Shown in pieces: positions 1 through 6,503 of a DNA stretch of 47,395 bases (position 1 is its first letter; each line of letters begins with the position of its first letter). Made by a program: the position numbers and the translations under genes. The DNA is from Pseudomonadota bacterium. GTDB taxonomy: Bacteria > Pseudomonadota > Gammaproteobacteria > Xanthomonadales > Xanthomonadaceae. The DNA is taken from contig JAEWFT010000031.1 of the NCBI GenBank assembly GCA_023388715.1, positions 1-47,395 on the forward strand, read 5' to 3'. The notes beneath the pieces were generated by a model. It saw only the letters and a program-made list of their open reading frames with translations. It ran no database searches and had not been told where the DNA came from.

Positions 1-1415
1 TCGACCTGTGCGCGCCCACCACCAGCGTCTCGATGACGATCAACGGCCCCGCGCCGATCATCCTCGCGCTGTTCATGAACACCGCCATCGACCAGCAGGT
101 GGAGAAGTACCTGAAGGCCGACGACGCGCGCTGGGCCGAGGCGCAATCGAGGATCGACGCCTTCTTCGAAGGCCGCGAGCGCCCCCGGTACCACGGCGAC
201 CTGCCGCCGACCAACGACGGCCTCGGCCTGGCCTTCCTCGGCATGACCGGCGACCAGCTGGTGGACGCCGACACTTACGCCCGCATCAAGGCCGAGACCC
301 TGCGCACGGTGCGCGGCACCGTGCAGGCGGACATCCTCAAGGAAGACCAGGCGCAGAACACCTGCATCTTCAGCACCGAGTTCGCGCTGCGGATGATGGG
401 CGACATCCAGCAGTACTTCGTGGACAACGGCGTCCGTAATTTCTATTCGGTCAGCATCTCCGGCTACCACATCGCCGAGGCCGGGGCGAACCCGATCAGC
501 CAGCTCGCCTTCACCCTGAGCAACGGCTTCACCATCGTGGAGTACTACCTGGCGCGCGGCATGAAGATCGACGACTTCGCGCCCAACCTGTCGTTCTTCT
601 TCAGCAACGGCATGGACCCGGAGTACACCGTGATCGGCCGCGTGGCCCGCCGCATCTGGGCGCGCGCCATGCGCGAGCGCTACGGCGCGTCCAGCCGCAG
701 CCAGATGATGAAGTACCACATCCAGACCAGCGGCCGCTCCCTGCACGCGCAGGAGATCCAGTTCAACGACATCCGCACCACGCTGCAGGCGCTGTATGCG
801 TTGTTCGACAACTGCAACAGCCTGCACACCAACGCCTACGACGAAGCCATCACCACGCCCACCGAGGAAAGCGTGCGCCGCGCGGTGGCCATCCAGATGA
901 TCATCAACAAGGAACTGGGGCTCAACTTCATCGAGAACCCCTGGCAGGGCAGCTTCGCCGTGGACTACCTCACCGACCTGGTGGAGGAAGCGGTCTACAA
1001 GGAGTTCGAGGCCATCAGCGAGCGTGGCGGCGTGCTGGGCGCGATGGACACCATGTACCAGCGCGGCAAGATCCAGGAAGAGTCGCTGTACTACGAGCAC
1101 AAGAAGCACGACGGCAGCCTGCCGCTGGTGGGCGTCAACACCTTCCTGCCGAAGGAACACGCCGGCGAGATCGCCACCGAGATCGAGCTGATCCGTTCGA
1201 CGGAAGGGGAGAAGGGGCAGCAGATTGCGAACGTGGCGGGGTATCAGGGCAACCGCAACGGCTATGCGGCCGAGGGCTTGCGTGCGCTACAGGCGACGGC
1301 GCGCGAGCGGCGGAATGTGTTTGAATCGCTGATGGAAGCGGTGAAGACGCATTCGCTGGGGCAGATCAGCCATGCGTTGTATGAGGTGGGTGGGGAGTAT
1401 CGGCGGAATATGTGA
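1..1415 (+). CDS. icmF: Fused isobutyryl-CoA mutase (IcmF), C-terminal part, 5' truncated by window
   Basis: This is the carboxy-terminal part (about 470 residues) of a coenzyme B12-dependent acyl-CoA mutase that interconverts isobutyryl-CoA and n-butyryl-CoA. The open frame enters from the left edge; the ATG at 33 is internal, because family-typical residues precede it (DLCAPTTSVSMTINGPAP). Mutase-barrel signatures include SVSISGYHIAEAGANP, QTSGRSLHAQEIQFNDIRTT and NSLHTNAYDEAITTP. In IcmF proteins the B12-binding and MeaB-like GTPase domains precede this barrel, so they should lie left of the window. A stand-alone methylmalonyl-CoA mutase large subunit is less likely, since it would have the B12 domain after the barrel and here the protein ends with the barrel. 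GC is high, unlike the next gene. Confidence 0.9.
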   Translation, partial: DLCAPTTSVSMTINGPAPIILALFMNTAIDQQVEKYLKADDARWAEAQSRIDAFFEGRERPRYHGDLPPTNDGLGLAFLGMTGDQLVDADTYARIKAETLRTVRGTVQADILKEDQAQNTCIFSTEFALRMMGDIQQYFVDNGVRNFYSVSISGYHIAEAGANPISQLAFTLSNGFTIVEYYLARGMKIDDFAPNLSFFFSNGMDPEYTVIGRVARRIWARAMRERYGASSRSQMMKYHIQTSGRSLHAQEIQFNDIRTTLQALYALFDNCNSLHTNAYDEAITTPTEESVRRAVAIQMIINKELGLNFIENPWQGSFAVDYLTDLVEEAVYKEFEAISERGGVLGAMDTMYQRGKIQEESLYYEHKKHDGSLPLVGVNTFLPKEHAGEIATEIELIRSTEGEKGQQIANVAGYQGNRNGYAAEGLRALQATARERRNVFESLMEAVKTHSLGQISHALYEVGGEYRRNM

Positions 1416-1438
1416 GATCGACGACTTAATTTCTATTT

Positions 1439-1464
1439 TTGACATTTTCTCAAATGGTTGAGAA
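1439..1464 (+). promoter_or_regulatory. TTGACA hexamer overlapping-distance from a perfect 18-bp palindrome (candidate promoter/operator)
   Basis: The 64-bp gap upstream of the AlbA_2 gene is AT-rich. It holds a perfect -35-type hexamer TTGACA (1439-1444) followed at once by TTCTCAA-ATGG-TTGAGAA (1447-1464), an inverted repeat with 7-bp arms. I see no good -10 box at the usual spacing, so the promoter call is weak. The palindrome lies where an operator would act, and it has no T-run, so it is not an obvious terminator for icmF. Confidence 0.4.
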
Positions 1465-1479
1465 GCCTTTGGAGAACTG

Positions 1480-3474
1480 ATGCCCAATATCGACCTGAAA
1501 GAGATTGCTCAACGAGAAAGCGAGCAAGTCGAGTGGAAGGAAGCTGTCGCAGACGTTGACGACGTCGTGCGCACTATCGTTGCATTCGCAAATGATTGGT
1601 CTAATTTGGGCGGTGGGTACGTAGTCTGCGGTGCCCAAGAAATCAAAGATGACGACGGCTTTCAGCGTGTGAATTTTGTCGGTCTAACCGCAGAACGACT
1701 TAAAGAGGTCGAAGGAAGGGTGTTGGAGAAGTGCCGCAATCGTGTTGATCCGATGCTGGCACCTCTGACTGAAGAGTTACGAATCGACGACCAGCAAAAG
1801 CGCATACTCGTTTTTATTGCTCCTCGTTCTAGAAGAGCGCATCAGTTCCGCTCGGATCAGGATAGTGGGAAGTACTTCGTTCGCATCGGCCGTGAAACTA
1901 GAGAGGCGCGCGACGGAATTCTCCGTGAGTTACTGGTCCGGAAAGGTGATGCGCTGCCTTGGGATCGTGATGTCGCTGATAGCGCAACTTCACAAGATAT
2001 CGACCTTCTAACGCTCAGGGAAGTGCTAACTCGCGCGACTCTTTGGGATCCGGGGAGAGACATCGACGACTATTTCGATGAGGAAAAGCCGATACATGCC
2101 CTAATGCCTTCGATAGGGGTTAAAGAACCTTTCACCGGCGTCCTCCGCCCGCGAAATTTCTCTGTTCTAATGTTCGGCCGTGATGCAACCCGGTTTGTCC
2201 CGGGCGCGTCAGCAATTGTGTCCGTTTATCCTGGCGTAGATCGCGGCGAGCCTTATGCGGAGCGGCAGGAGATTTCGGGGCCCATCGCCAGTCAAGTAAG
2301 TCGTGTGCTTGAGCTTATAAATGCCCAATCGAGCACAGTTTTCGATAAGACGGATTTGTTCACACCAAATTTTTCGAAGTTCCCCGAAAGAGCGTTGAAA
2401 GAGGCCGTCGTCAATGCTTTCGTGCATCGCGACTACATTTCGGCGCAACCGATTCGAATAACCGTGTTTTCTGATCGTATTGAGATCACCTCGCCAGGCG
2501 CCCTAATGGCAGGCGTGGATCGTGCGGCGTTTCTTGAAGGGCGCGGGCGGCCGCTTTGGCGGAATCAGGCATTGTCGCTCCTGTTCAATCGACTGAATCT
2601 TGCGCAGGCGGAAGGGCAGGGTATCCCGACGATTATCCGTTCAATGCGGGATGCCGGAAATCCTGCTCCAATTTTCGATCTTGCTGAGAGTAGTGTCACC
2701 TGTACATTGCCGGCTCATCCGCGGCATGCGCTAGCGAAGCGTGTAAAGAAGGTTGAAGAAGCTTTAGTGCTGGGAAAAGTTGATGAGGCTAGAAGCGAGA
2801 TCGACGAACTCCTTGCGAATGATCCGTACAACGTTCGAGTGGTGGATTTGTTCGTAAATGTTGCGCGGCTAATTGGAAATGATGAGCTTGTCGCGAACTT
2901 TGTTGGGAAGCATCGCGCGGCATTGCCGTCATTTCCGCGGAATAGTTTGGTCTTGCTCGCCGAAGGGCTTGTTCATAGCGATGCCCCTAGCGAAAAGAAT
3001 CGCAGACTCGCCTCCGAGTTGCTGGCTTGGGCTAGCCAAGCTGTTGTTGACGAAAACGATGCAAAGCGAACTGTCATTGCGATGAGAAAGGCTGGCGAGA
3101 TTGAAGGTGTCGTGGCATTTGTTGACCGCCAGTTGGATCTTCATCCCGGTTGGAGTAGCCCGACCCTCCTGAAGTCGAGGGGACGTGCTCTTATCGATCT
3201 GGCGAAGAGAGCAATGGAAACGGCTCAGAATTCCGACATCACTCCTCAACTCCGCGCCAATGCAAAAGAGCAGACGCGTGGGTATCTCGATCGCGCGGAG
3301 AAGGACCTAAAGGAAGCACAGGCTCACGCAGAGGGAGGGGAACTCGACTGGGTTGAGCGTGACCTTCAGTTCTTGGACAAGATGCGCGCTTGGGCGACGA
3401 GGCCTCCCAATCGACGCGGCAAGCGCGGAGGGCGGCGGCATCGAAAGCCACCGCAGGAGCGTCCATCCAGCTGA
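1480..3474 (+). CDS. AlbA_2 (Schlafen-like) domain and GHKL ATPase-like protein with helical C-terminal tail
   Basis: A 664-residue protein. Residues about 10-155 look like an AlbA_2 domain (ESEQVEWKEAV at 13-23, AFANDWSNLGGGYVVCG at 35-51, YFVRIGRETREA at 132-143). Residues about 300-410 resemble the GHKL ATPase module found in RecG-like/AlbA_2 regulators (EAVVNAFVHRDY at 308-319, RIEITSPG at 333-340, EGQGIPTI). The remaining 250 residues are helical, perhaps TPR-like, and end in a basic tail rich in Arg and Lys. Proteins of this architecture are usually annotated as putative transcriptional regulators; some AlbA_2 proteins occur in defence islands. GGAG lies 6 nt before the ATG. The GC content is clearly lower than in both neighbours, which suggests acquisition by transfer. 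Function is not established. Confidence 0.75.
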   Translation: MPNIDLKEIAQRESEQVEWKEAVADVDDVVRTIVAFANDWSNLGGGYVVCGAQEIKDDDGFQRVNFVGLTAERLKEVEGRVLEKCRNRVDPMLAPLTEELRIDDQQKRILVFIAPRSRRAHQFRSDQDSGKYFVRIGRETREARDGILRELLVRKGDALPWDRDVADSATSQDIDLLTLREVLTRATLWDPGRDIDDYFDEEKPIHALMPSIGVKEPFTGVLRPRNFSVLMFGRDATRFVPGASAIVSVYPGVDRGEPYAERQEISGPIASQVSRVLELINAQSSTVFDKTDLFTPNFSKFPERALKEAVVNAFVHRDYISAQPIRITVFSDRIEITSPGALMAGVDRAAFLEGRGRPLWRNQALSLLFNRLNLAQAEGQGIPTIIRSMRDAGNPAPIFDLAESSVTCTLPAHPRHALAKRVKKVEEALVLGKVDEARSEIDELLANDPYNVRVVDLFVNVARLIGNDELVANFVGKHRAALPSFPRNSLVLLAEGLVHSDAPSEKNRRLASELLAWASQAVVDENDAKRTVIAMRKAGEIEGVVAFVDRQLDLHPGWSSPTLLKSRGRALIDLAKRAMETAQNSDITPQLRANAKEQTRGYLDRAEKDLKEAQAHAEGGELDWVERDLQFLDKMRAWATRPPNRRGKRGGRRHRKPPQERPSS

Positions 3475-3518
3475 GCAAGAATACCGGCAAAAAGGGGTCC
3501 AAAAGGAACAGACAAAAA

Positions 3519-3536
3519 GGGGTCAGAGAACATTTC
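3519..3536 (+). repeat. REP-like repeat, variant A (single copy)
   Basis: GGGGTCAGAGAACATTTC, preceded by a run of five A. It has the same sequence as the arms of the 72-bp elements at 3715-3786 and 5650-5721. A shorter fragment, AAAAAGGGGTCC, lies just upstream around 3490. Confidence 0.8.
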
Positions 3537-3545
3537 GGTGAAAAA

Positions 3546-3594
3546 AACGGGGTCAGGTTCACTTATCTGAAAGAACGGGGTCAGGTTCACTTAT
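3546..3594 (+). repeat. REP-like repeat, variant B, two tandem copies
   Basis: AACGGGGTCAGGTTCACTTAT occurs at 3546-3566 and again at 3574-3594, a period of 28 bp. The variant shares the GGGGTCAG core with variant A but continues GTTCACTT. Copies of variant B also flank the RAYT remnant at 3840 and 4240. Confidence 0.8.
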
Positions 3595-3648
3595 CCCGTT
3601 CCGGCGATTGGATGGGTTGGCCGGTTGATGCGCGGGGCGCGCGCTAGG

Positions 3649-3670
3649 AAAAGGGGTCAGGTACATATGT
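3649..3670 (+). repeat. REP-like repeat, variant C
   Basis: AAAAGGGGTCAGGTACATATGT. It shares the GGGGTCAG core but continues GTACATATGT, unlike A and B. No RAYT with matching ends is present in the window. Confidence 0.65.
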
Positions 3671-3714
3671 CCCCAGCCTTGGGGCGCCCGCGCGGGCGGA
3701 TGGCGGGACGAAAA

Positions 3715-3786
3715 GGGGTCAGAGAACATTTCCGTTTGAAGCGCGCCGGCAGTTGGGGCTGCGTTGGGAAAATGTTCTCTGACCCC
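3715..3786. repeat. 72-bp REPIN-like element, copy 1
   Basis: Two variant A repeats face each other: GGGGTCAGAGAACATTT on the left and its reverse complement on the right, enclosing about 35 bp. Copy 2 at 5650-5721 has exactly the same length, with about 8 differences by eye, all in the middle. An inverted pair able to fold into a long hairpin matches the REPIN form mobilised by RAYT transposases. Confidence 0.8.
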
Positions 3787-3839
3787 TTTGGGCCTTTTTC
3801 GACCTCGGTTGTTGTACGAAAGTCAAGACTCGCGAAAAC

Positions 3840-3857
3840 GGGGTCAGGTTCACTTCT
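3840..3857 (+). repeat. REP-like repeat, variant B, right of RAYT remnant 3' end
   Basis: GGGGTCAGGTTCACTTCT. On the minus strand this repeat supplies the TGA stop codon (3850-3852) of the RAYT remnant, so it is at the element's natural end. Confidence 0.75.
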
Positions 3858-4222
3858 CCGCAGCCGATGATTTGGCCGGCCGATGCGCCGGCCTCACCCT
3901 GGCGAACCGTTGCGTCCTGGCTTCGACCATCGCGCGGGAGTCGTCGCGGCCGTAGGCGCGTTGTTGTTGCAGGTATAGGCGGATCGTGGCCAGGTCTATG
4001 TCGCTGACCGCCTCGGCAAGCATGGCGCGGTAGCCCTCGGTGCGGAGCGCGCGTTGGACGGGGTGCGGGGTGGGCGAGACCTCGTCGCGCAGGCCGCACG
4101 GCTGGGGCAGCTCGACCACGGGAATGCGGTGGGGGCGTCGGTGATGCGGGCGCGCACCGGGTTGAGGTCGATGCAGCGGGTGCAGCGCAGCAGGGAGGGG
4201 GAGGCGGGTCCGCGCGGATGTA
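3850..4222 (-). pseudogene. Remnant of a RAYT (REP-associated tyrosine) transposase, C-terminal half
   Basis: Two minus-strand frames together resemble the second half of the intact RAYT at 5776-6477. The upstream piece has CIDLNPVRARITDAP and FPWSSC (intact copy: YIELNPVRAAMVELP, YRWSSV). The downstream piece (3850-4119) has AMLAEAVSDIDLATIRLYLQ and ends with a basic tail, as in the intact protein. A frameshift separates the two pieces. The amino-terminal half with the HUH metal site and catalytic tyrosine is missing, so the gene cannot make an active enzyme. It is bounded by variant B repeats in inverted orientation, which were probably its own ends. Confidence 0.7.
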
Positions 4223-4240
4223 GGAAGTGAACCTCACCCC
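4223..4240 (-). repeat. REP-like repeat, variant B, inverted copy
   Basis: GGAAGTGAACCTCACCCC, whose reverse complement is GGGGTGAGGTTCACTTCC, one core mismatch from variant B. With the copy at 3840-3857 it encloses the RAYT remnant. Confidence 0.7.
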
Positions 4241-4305
4241 GTTTTCGTTTTCCCGGCTGTGCGAGCATGCGGCGGTCGGATGGAACAGTAGGGGAAGGAA
4301 TCGGG

Positions 4306-5628
4306 ATGTCGATGGCCTGCCATGCGTATCGAGCGTTCGGGATCGCCGTATTGGCCACGTTGCTGGCAGGTTGCGGTGGCGGCGGTGGCGGTCGTCCCGC
4401 CCCGGGAGGAGGCACCGGTTCCGGTGGCGGTCCCATCGTCAATCCACCCGCGCCGCCTCCGCCAAATTCGATCAACCGGAACTTCCGGCTGAACGCGGTG
4501 GTCAGCCACGTCCGGCAATCACCGAACGTGGGTGGCGAATACTTCGCCAGTGCGGTCGCCGTCGGCGACGTGACAGGCGATGGGCGGCCGGACATCGCGG
4601 TGATGACCGCGGGTGTTGCGGGACAGACGTCCTGGCCCGACCGCGAGAGCGTCGTCATGGTGTTCCGGCAGAAGCCGGATGGGGCATTGGACCAGCCGAT
4701 TACCGTGCGATACCTGGAGACGTATTCGTCGCAGACAGGCGATATGGTCCTGTCCGATCTCGACGGAAACAGGGTCAACGAAATCGTGGTCGGCCATCAG
4801 CGGGGGCTGTCCGTGATTCGTTACGACTCGCAGTCGCAGTCCCTGGCGGCGACGGAGATTGTCGATGAGCGGCAGTACAACAGGGGATTCTCCTCGATTG
4901 CAGTGGAGGACTACGACGGCGATGGCAGGCCCGACGTGCTCGCCAAGCGCCCTGAATACGGCGCGGTCCTCTACAAGGGCGATGGCGCAGGCGGGTTGTC
5001 GGGTCGTGAAGTGGAGGGGATTCCAGACCTGAGTCGGCCCAACCTCTTGGCCCGCGACATCAACGGGGACGGTCGCCCCGACCTGGTCGTCTACAGTGGA
5101 GACTGGTGGTTCCTGATGTTGAACGACGGCGCCGGGTCCTTTGGCGAGCCGGTCAAATACATCCTGCCGCGTCGCCAGGACGGGAGCCTGTGGATCGGCT
5201 GGGGCGCCGACACCACCGATGTGAACCGCGACGGCCGCAAGGATCTGGTGTTCAGCTTGGCATCCAACAGGCCTGCCGGCATTGGCATCTACTTGGCGCG
5301 CCCCGATGGAAGCTACGAGTTGGATCGCGTCCTCGATTCATGGGACATGCCGCAGCCCATCGTGTTGGCGGATCTGGACGGCAATGGCTTGGATGACATC
5401 GTGACCGTCCATGGCGGCTTCTCGGACATGGGGTATTACCTCCAGGATCCGAACGGATTCGAGCCAGAGACGCGCGTGTCTGTTTTCATCAACTCGTTTC
5501 CGACGAGTCACTATTTCGGGCGGACGCTTGCGGTTGCGGACATCAATTCCGACGGTTGTCGTGACGTCGTCATCGCCGATTCGCAGTACGGGCTCCTGAC
5601 TTTGACGGGCGCCAACTGCAGGAAATGA
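4306..5628 (+). CDS. FG-GAP/VCBS repeat lipoprotein, predicted seven-bladed beta-propeller
   Basis: A 440-residue lipoprotein. A signal peptide ends in the lipobox LLAG-C (Cys23), followed by a Gly-rich and Pro-rich linker to about residue 53. Seven DxDxDGxxD-type calcium loops follow at regular spacing: 88-96 (DVTGDGRPD), 151-159, 202-210, 251-259, 305-313, 356-364 and 412-420. That number fits one integrin-type seven-bladed propeller. In two of the loops (DLDGNRVNE and DLDGNGLDD) an Asn replaces the usual Asp before the Gly. The start at 4306 is chosen because AGGGGAAGGA precedes it at good spacing and the signal peptide then begins properly; an upstream ATG at 4267 would add 13 hydrophilic residues. 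It lies between the RAYT remnant and the intact RAYT. Ligand unknown. Confidence 0.85.
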   Translation: MSMACHAYRAFGIAVLATLLAGCGGGGGGRPAPGGGTGSGGGPIVNPPAPPPPNSINRNFRLNAVVSHVRQSPNVGGEYFASAVAVGDVTGDGRPDIAVMTAGVAGQTSWPDRESVVMVFRQKPDGALDQPITVRYLETYSSQTGDMVLSDLDGNRVNEIVVGHQRGLSVIRYDSQSQSLAATEIVDERQYNRGFSSIAVEDYDGDGRPDVLAKRPEYGAVLYKGDGAGGLSGREVEGIPDLSRPNLLARDINGDGRPDLVVYSGDWWFLMLNDGAGSFGEPVKYILPRRQDGSLWIGWGADTTDVNRDGRKDLVFSLASNRPAGIGIYLARPDGSYELDRVLDSWDMPQPIVLADLDGNGLDDIVTVHGGFSDMGYYLQDPNGFEPETRVSVFINSFPTSHYFGRTLAVADINSDGCRDVVIADSQYGLLTLTGANCRK

Positions 5629-5649
5629 TCCGCAACAAAAATCAAGAAT

Positions 5650-5721
5650 GGGGTCAGAGAACATTTCCGTTTGAGACGCGCCGATTGTTGAGGCTGCGTT
5701 GAGGAAATGTTCTCTGACCCC
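5650..5721. repeat. 72-bp REPIN-like element, copy 2
   Basis: GGGGTCAGAGAACATTTCC and its perfect 19-bp reverse complement enclose 34 bp. It is the same length as copy 1 at 3715-3786 and lies between the FG-GAP lipoprotein and the intact RAYT. An ATG at 5707 falls inside the right arm and artificially lengthens the RAYT frame. Confidence 0.85.
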
Positions 5722-5775
5722 TTTTTGAGCGATGGGCTGACTGCGCTCGCCAGACGCACGCGGCATCGTGGGTCC

Positions 5776-6477
5776 ATGCGTCGCCCACGCCTCGAGCTGC
5801 CCGGGATTCCCCTGCACATCACCCATCGCGGGGTGAACCGTGGGGCGACCTTCATTGACGACGAGGACTTCGCTGCCTACTTGCAGGCGTTGGAGCGAGT
5901 CTCAGGCGAGCAGGGCGTTTCCATCCACGGCTACGTGCTGATGACGAACCACGTGCACCTGCTGGTGAGCGCCAACGTGGCCGGGGCCGTCTCGCGCATG
6001 ATGCAGGCGCTGGGGCGGCGGTACGTGCGTGCCTTCAACACGCGATACGGCCGGACCGGGACGTTGTGGGAAGGTCGCTACAGGTCGTGCCTGGTCGACA
6101 GCGATCGCTACCTGCTTGCATGTTTGCGCTACATCGAACTCAATCCGGTGCGCGCGGCAATGGTGGAGCTCCCTTGGGACTACCGCTGGTCCAGCGTGCA
6201 CGGTCATCTTGGAATGCGGGCGGACGCCCGCCTGACGCCGCATGCTGGCTATCTGGCATTGGGTCGGGAAGCCGGTGAGCGAGAGATGGCCTATCGACGA
6301 GTGCTTGTGGAGGCGCTATCGGACGAGGTGCTGGCCGATATCCGGGCCCACATGCAGCAGGAGCGCGCGCTTGGCTCACCCGCATTTCGCCTTATGGTGG
6401 AAAAGGCGCTGAAGCGTCCGGTCGAGGTGCGTCCCCAGGGGCGGCCGCGGCGAGCTTCAAACGATTATGTTCTCTGA
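5776..6477 (+). CDS. RAYT: REP-associated tyrosine transposase (Y1_Tnp, IS200-like)
   Basis: A 233-residue single-domain transposase of the HUH/Y1 group, which cuts and joins single-stranded DNA at REP hairpins. It has the typical start (LELPGIPLHITHRGVNRG), the HUH motif TNHVHLL, LGRRYVRAFNTRYGRTGTLW with candidate catalytic tyrosines, LRYIELNPVRA, YRWSS, and a basic tail (VEVRPQGRPRR). Full length and without interruptions, it may be active. I start it at 5776, since the ATG at 5707 lies within a repeat arm and the extra 23 residues are unlike the family. The stop codon (6475-6477) is part of a variant A repeat, as in the remnant with variant B. RAYTs are usually single-copy, domesticated genes that move REPINs rather than themselves. 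Confidence 0.9.
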   Translation: MRRPRLELPGIPLHITHRGVNRGATFIDDEDFAAYLQALERVSGEQGVSIHGYVLMTNHVHLLVSANVAGAVSRMMQALGRRYVRAFNTRYGRTGTLWEGRYRSCLVDSDRYLLACLRYIELNPVRAAMVELPWDYRWSSVHGHLGMRADARLTPHAGYLALGREAGEREMAYRRVLVEALSDEVLADIRAHMQQERALGSPAFRLMVEKALKRPVEVRPQGRPRRASNDYVL

Positions 6478-6485
6478 CCCCTTTT
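6467..6485 (-). repeat. REP-like repeat, variant A, inverted copy at RAYT 3' end
   Basis: ATGTTCTCTGACCCCTTTT. It overlaps the last codons and stop of the RAYT and ends just 7 bp before the Shine-Dalgarno sequence of the dipeptidase gene. The match to variant A is exact for 15 bp. Confidence 0.75.
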
Positions 6486-6503
6486 AGGGTGCAAGGAGAC
6501 CGC

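Larger units (their letters stand above)
3475..4305. other. Gene-poor repeat cluster (about 830 bp) with RAYT remnant
   Basis: No intact gene is credible here. The stretch holds several 18-bp repeats starting GGGGTCAG in three sequence variants, one 72-bp inverted-pair element, and a decayed RAYT transposase. Individual elements are listed separately. Short open frames here are products of the repeats themselves. Confidence 0.8.

Noticed and set aside
3546..3594. Tandem repeats as a possible CRISPR start
   Set aside because: There are just two copies with a 7-bp gap, no spacers of usual length, no cas genes, and the repeat recurs next to RAYT sequences.
3996..4778. A 260-codon minus-strand frame containing RAYT-like residues at its end
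   Set aside because: Most of it is antisense to the FG-GAP lipoprotein gene. Only the final part, after the variant B repeat, is a real RAYT remnant, which is listed as a pseudogene.
5707..5775. Upstream extension of the RAYT from ATG 5707
   Set aside because: This ATG lies inside a repeat arm, and the resulting 23 residues do not resemble the family N-terminus.
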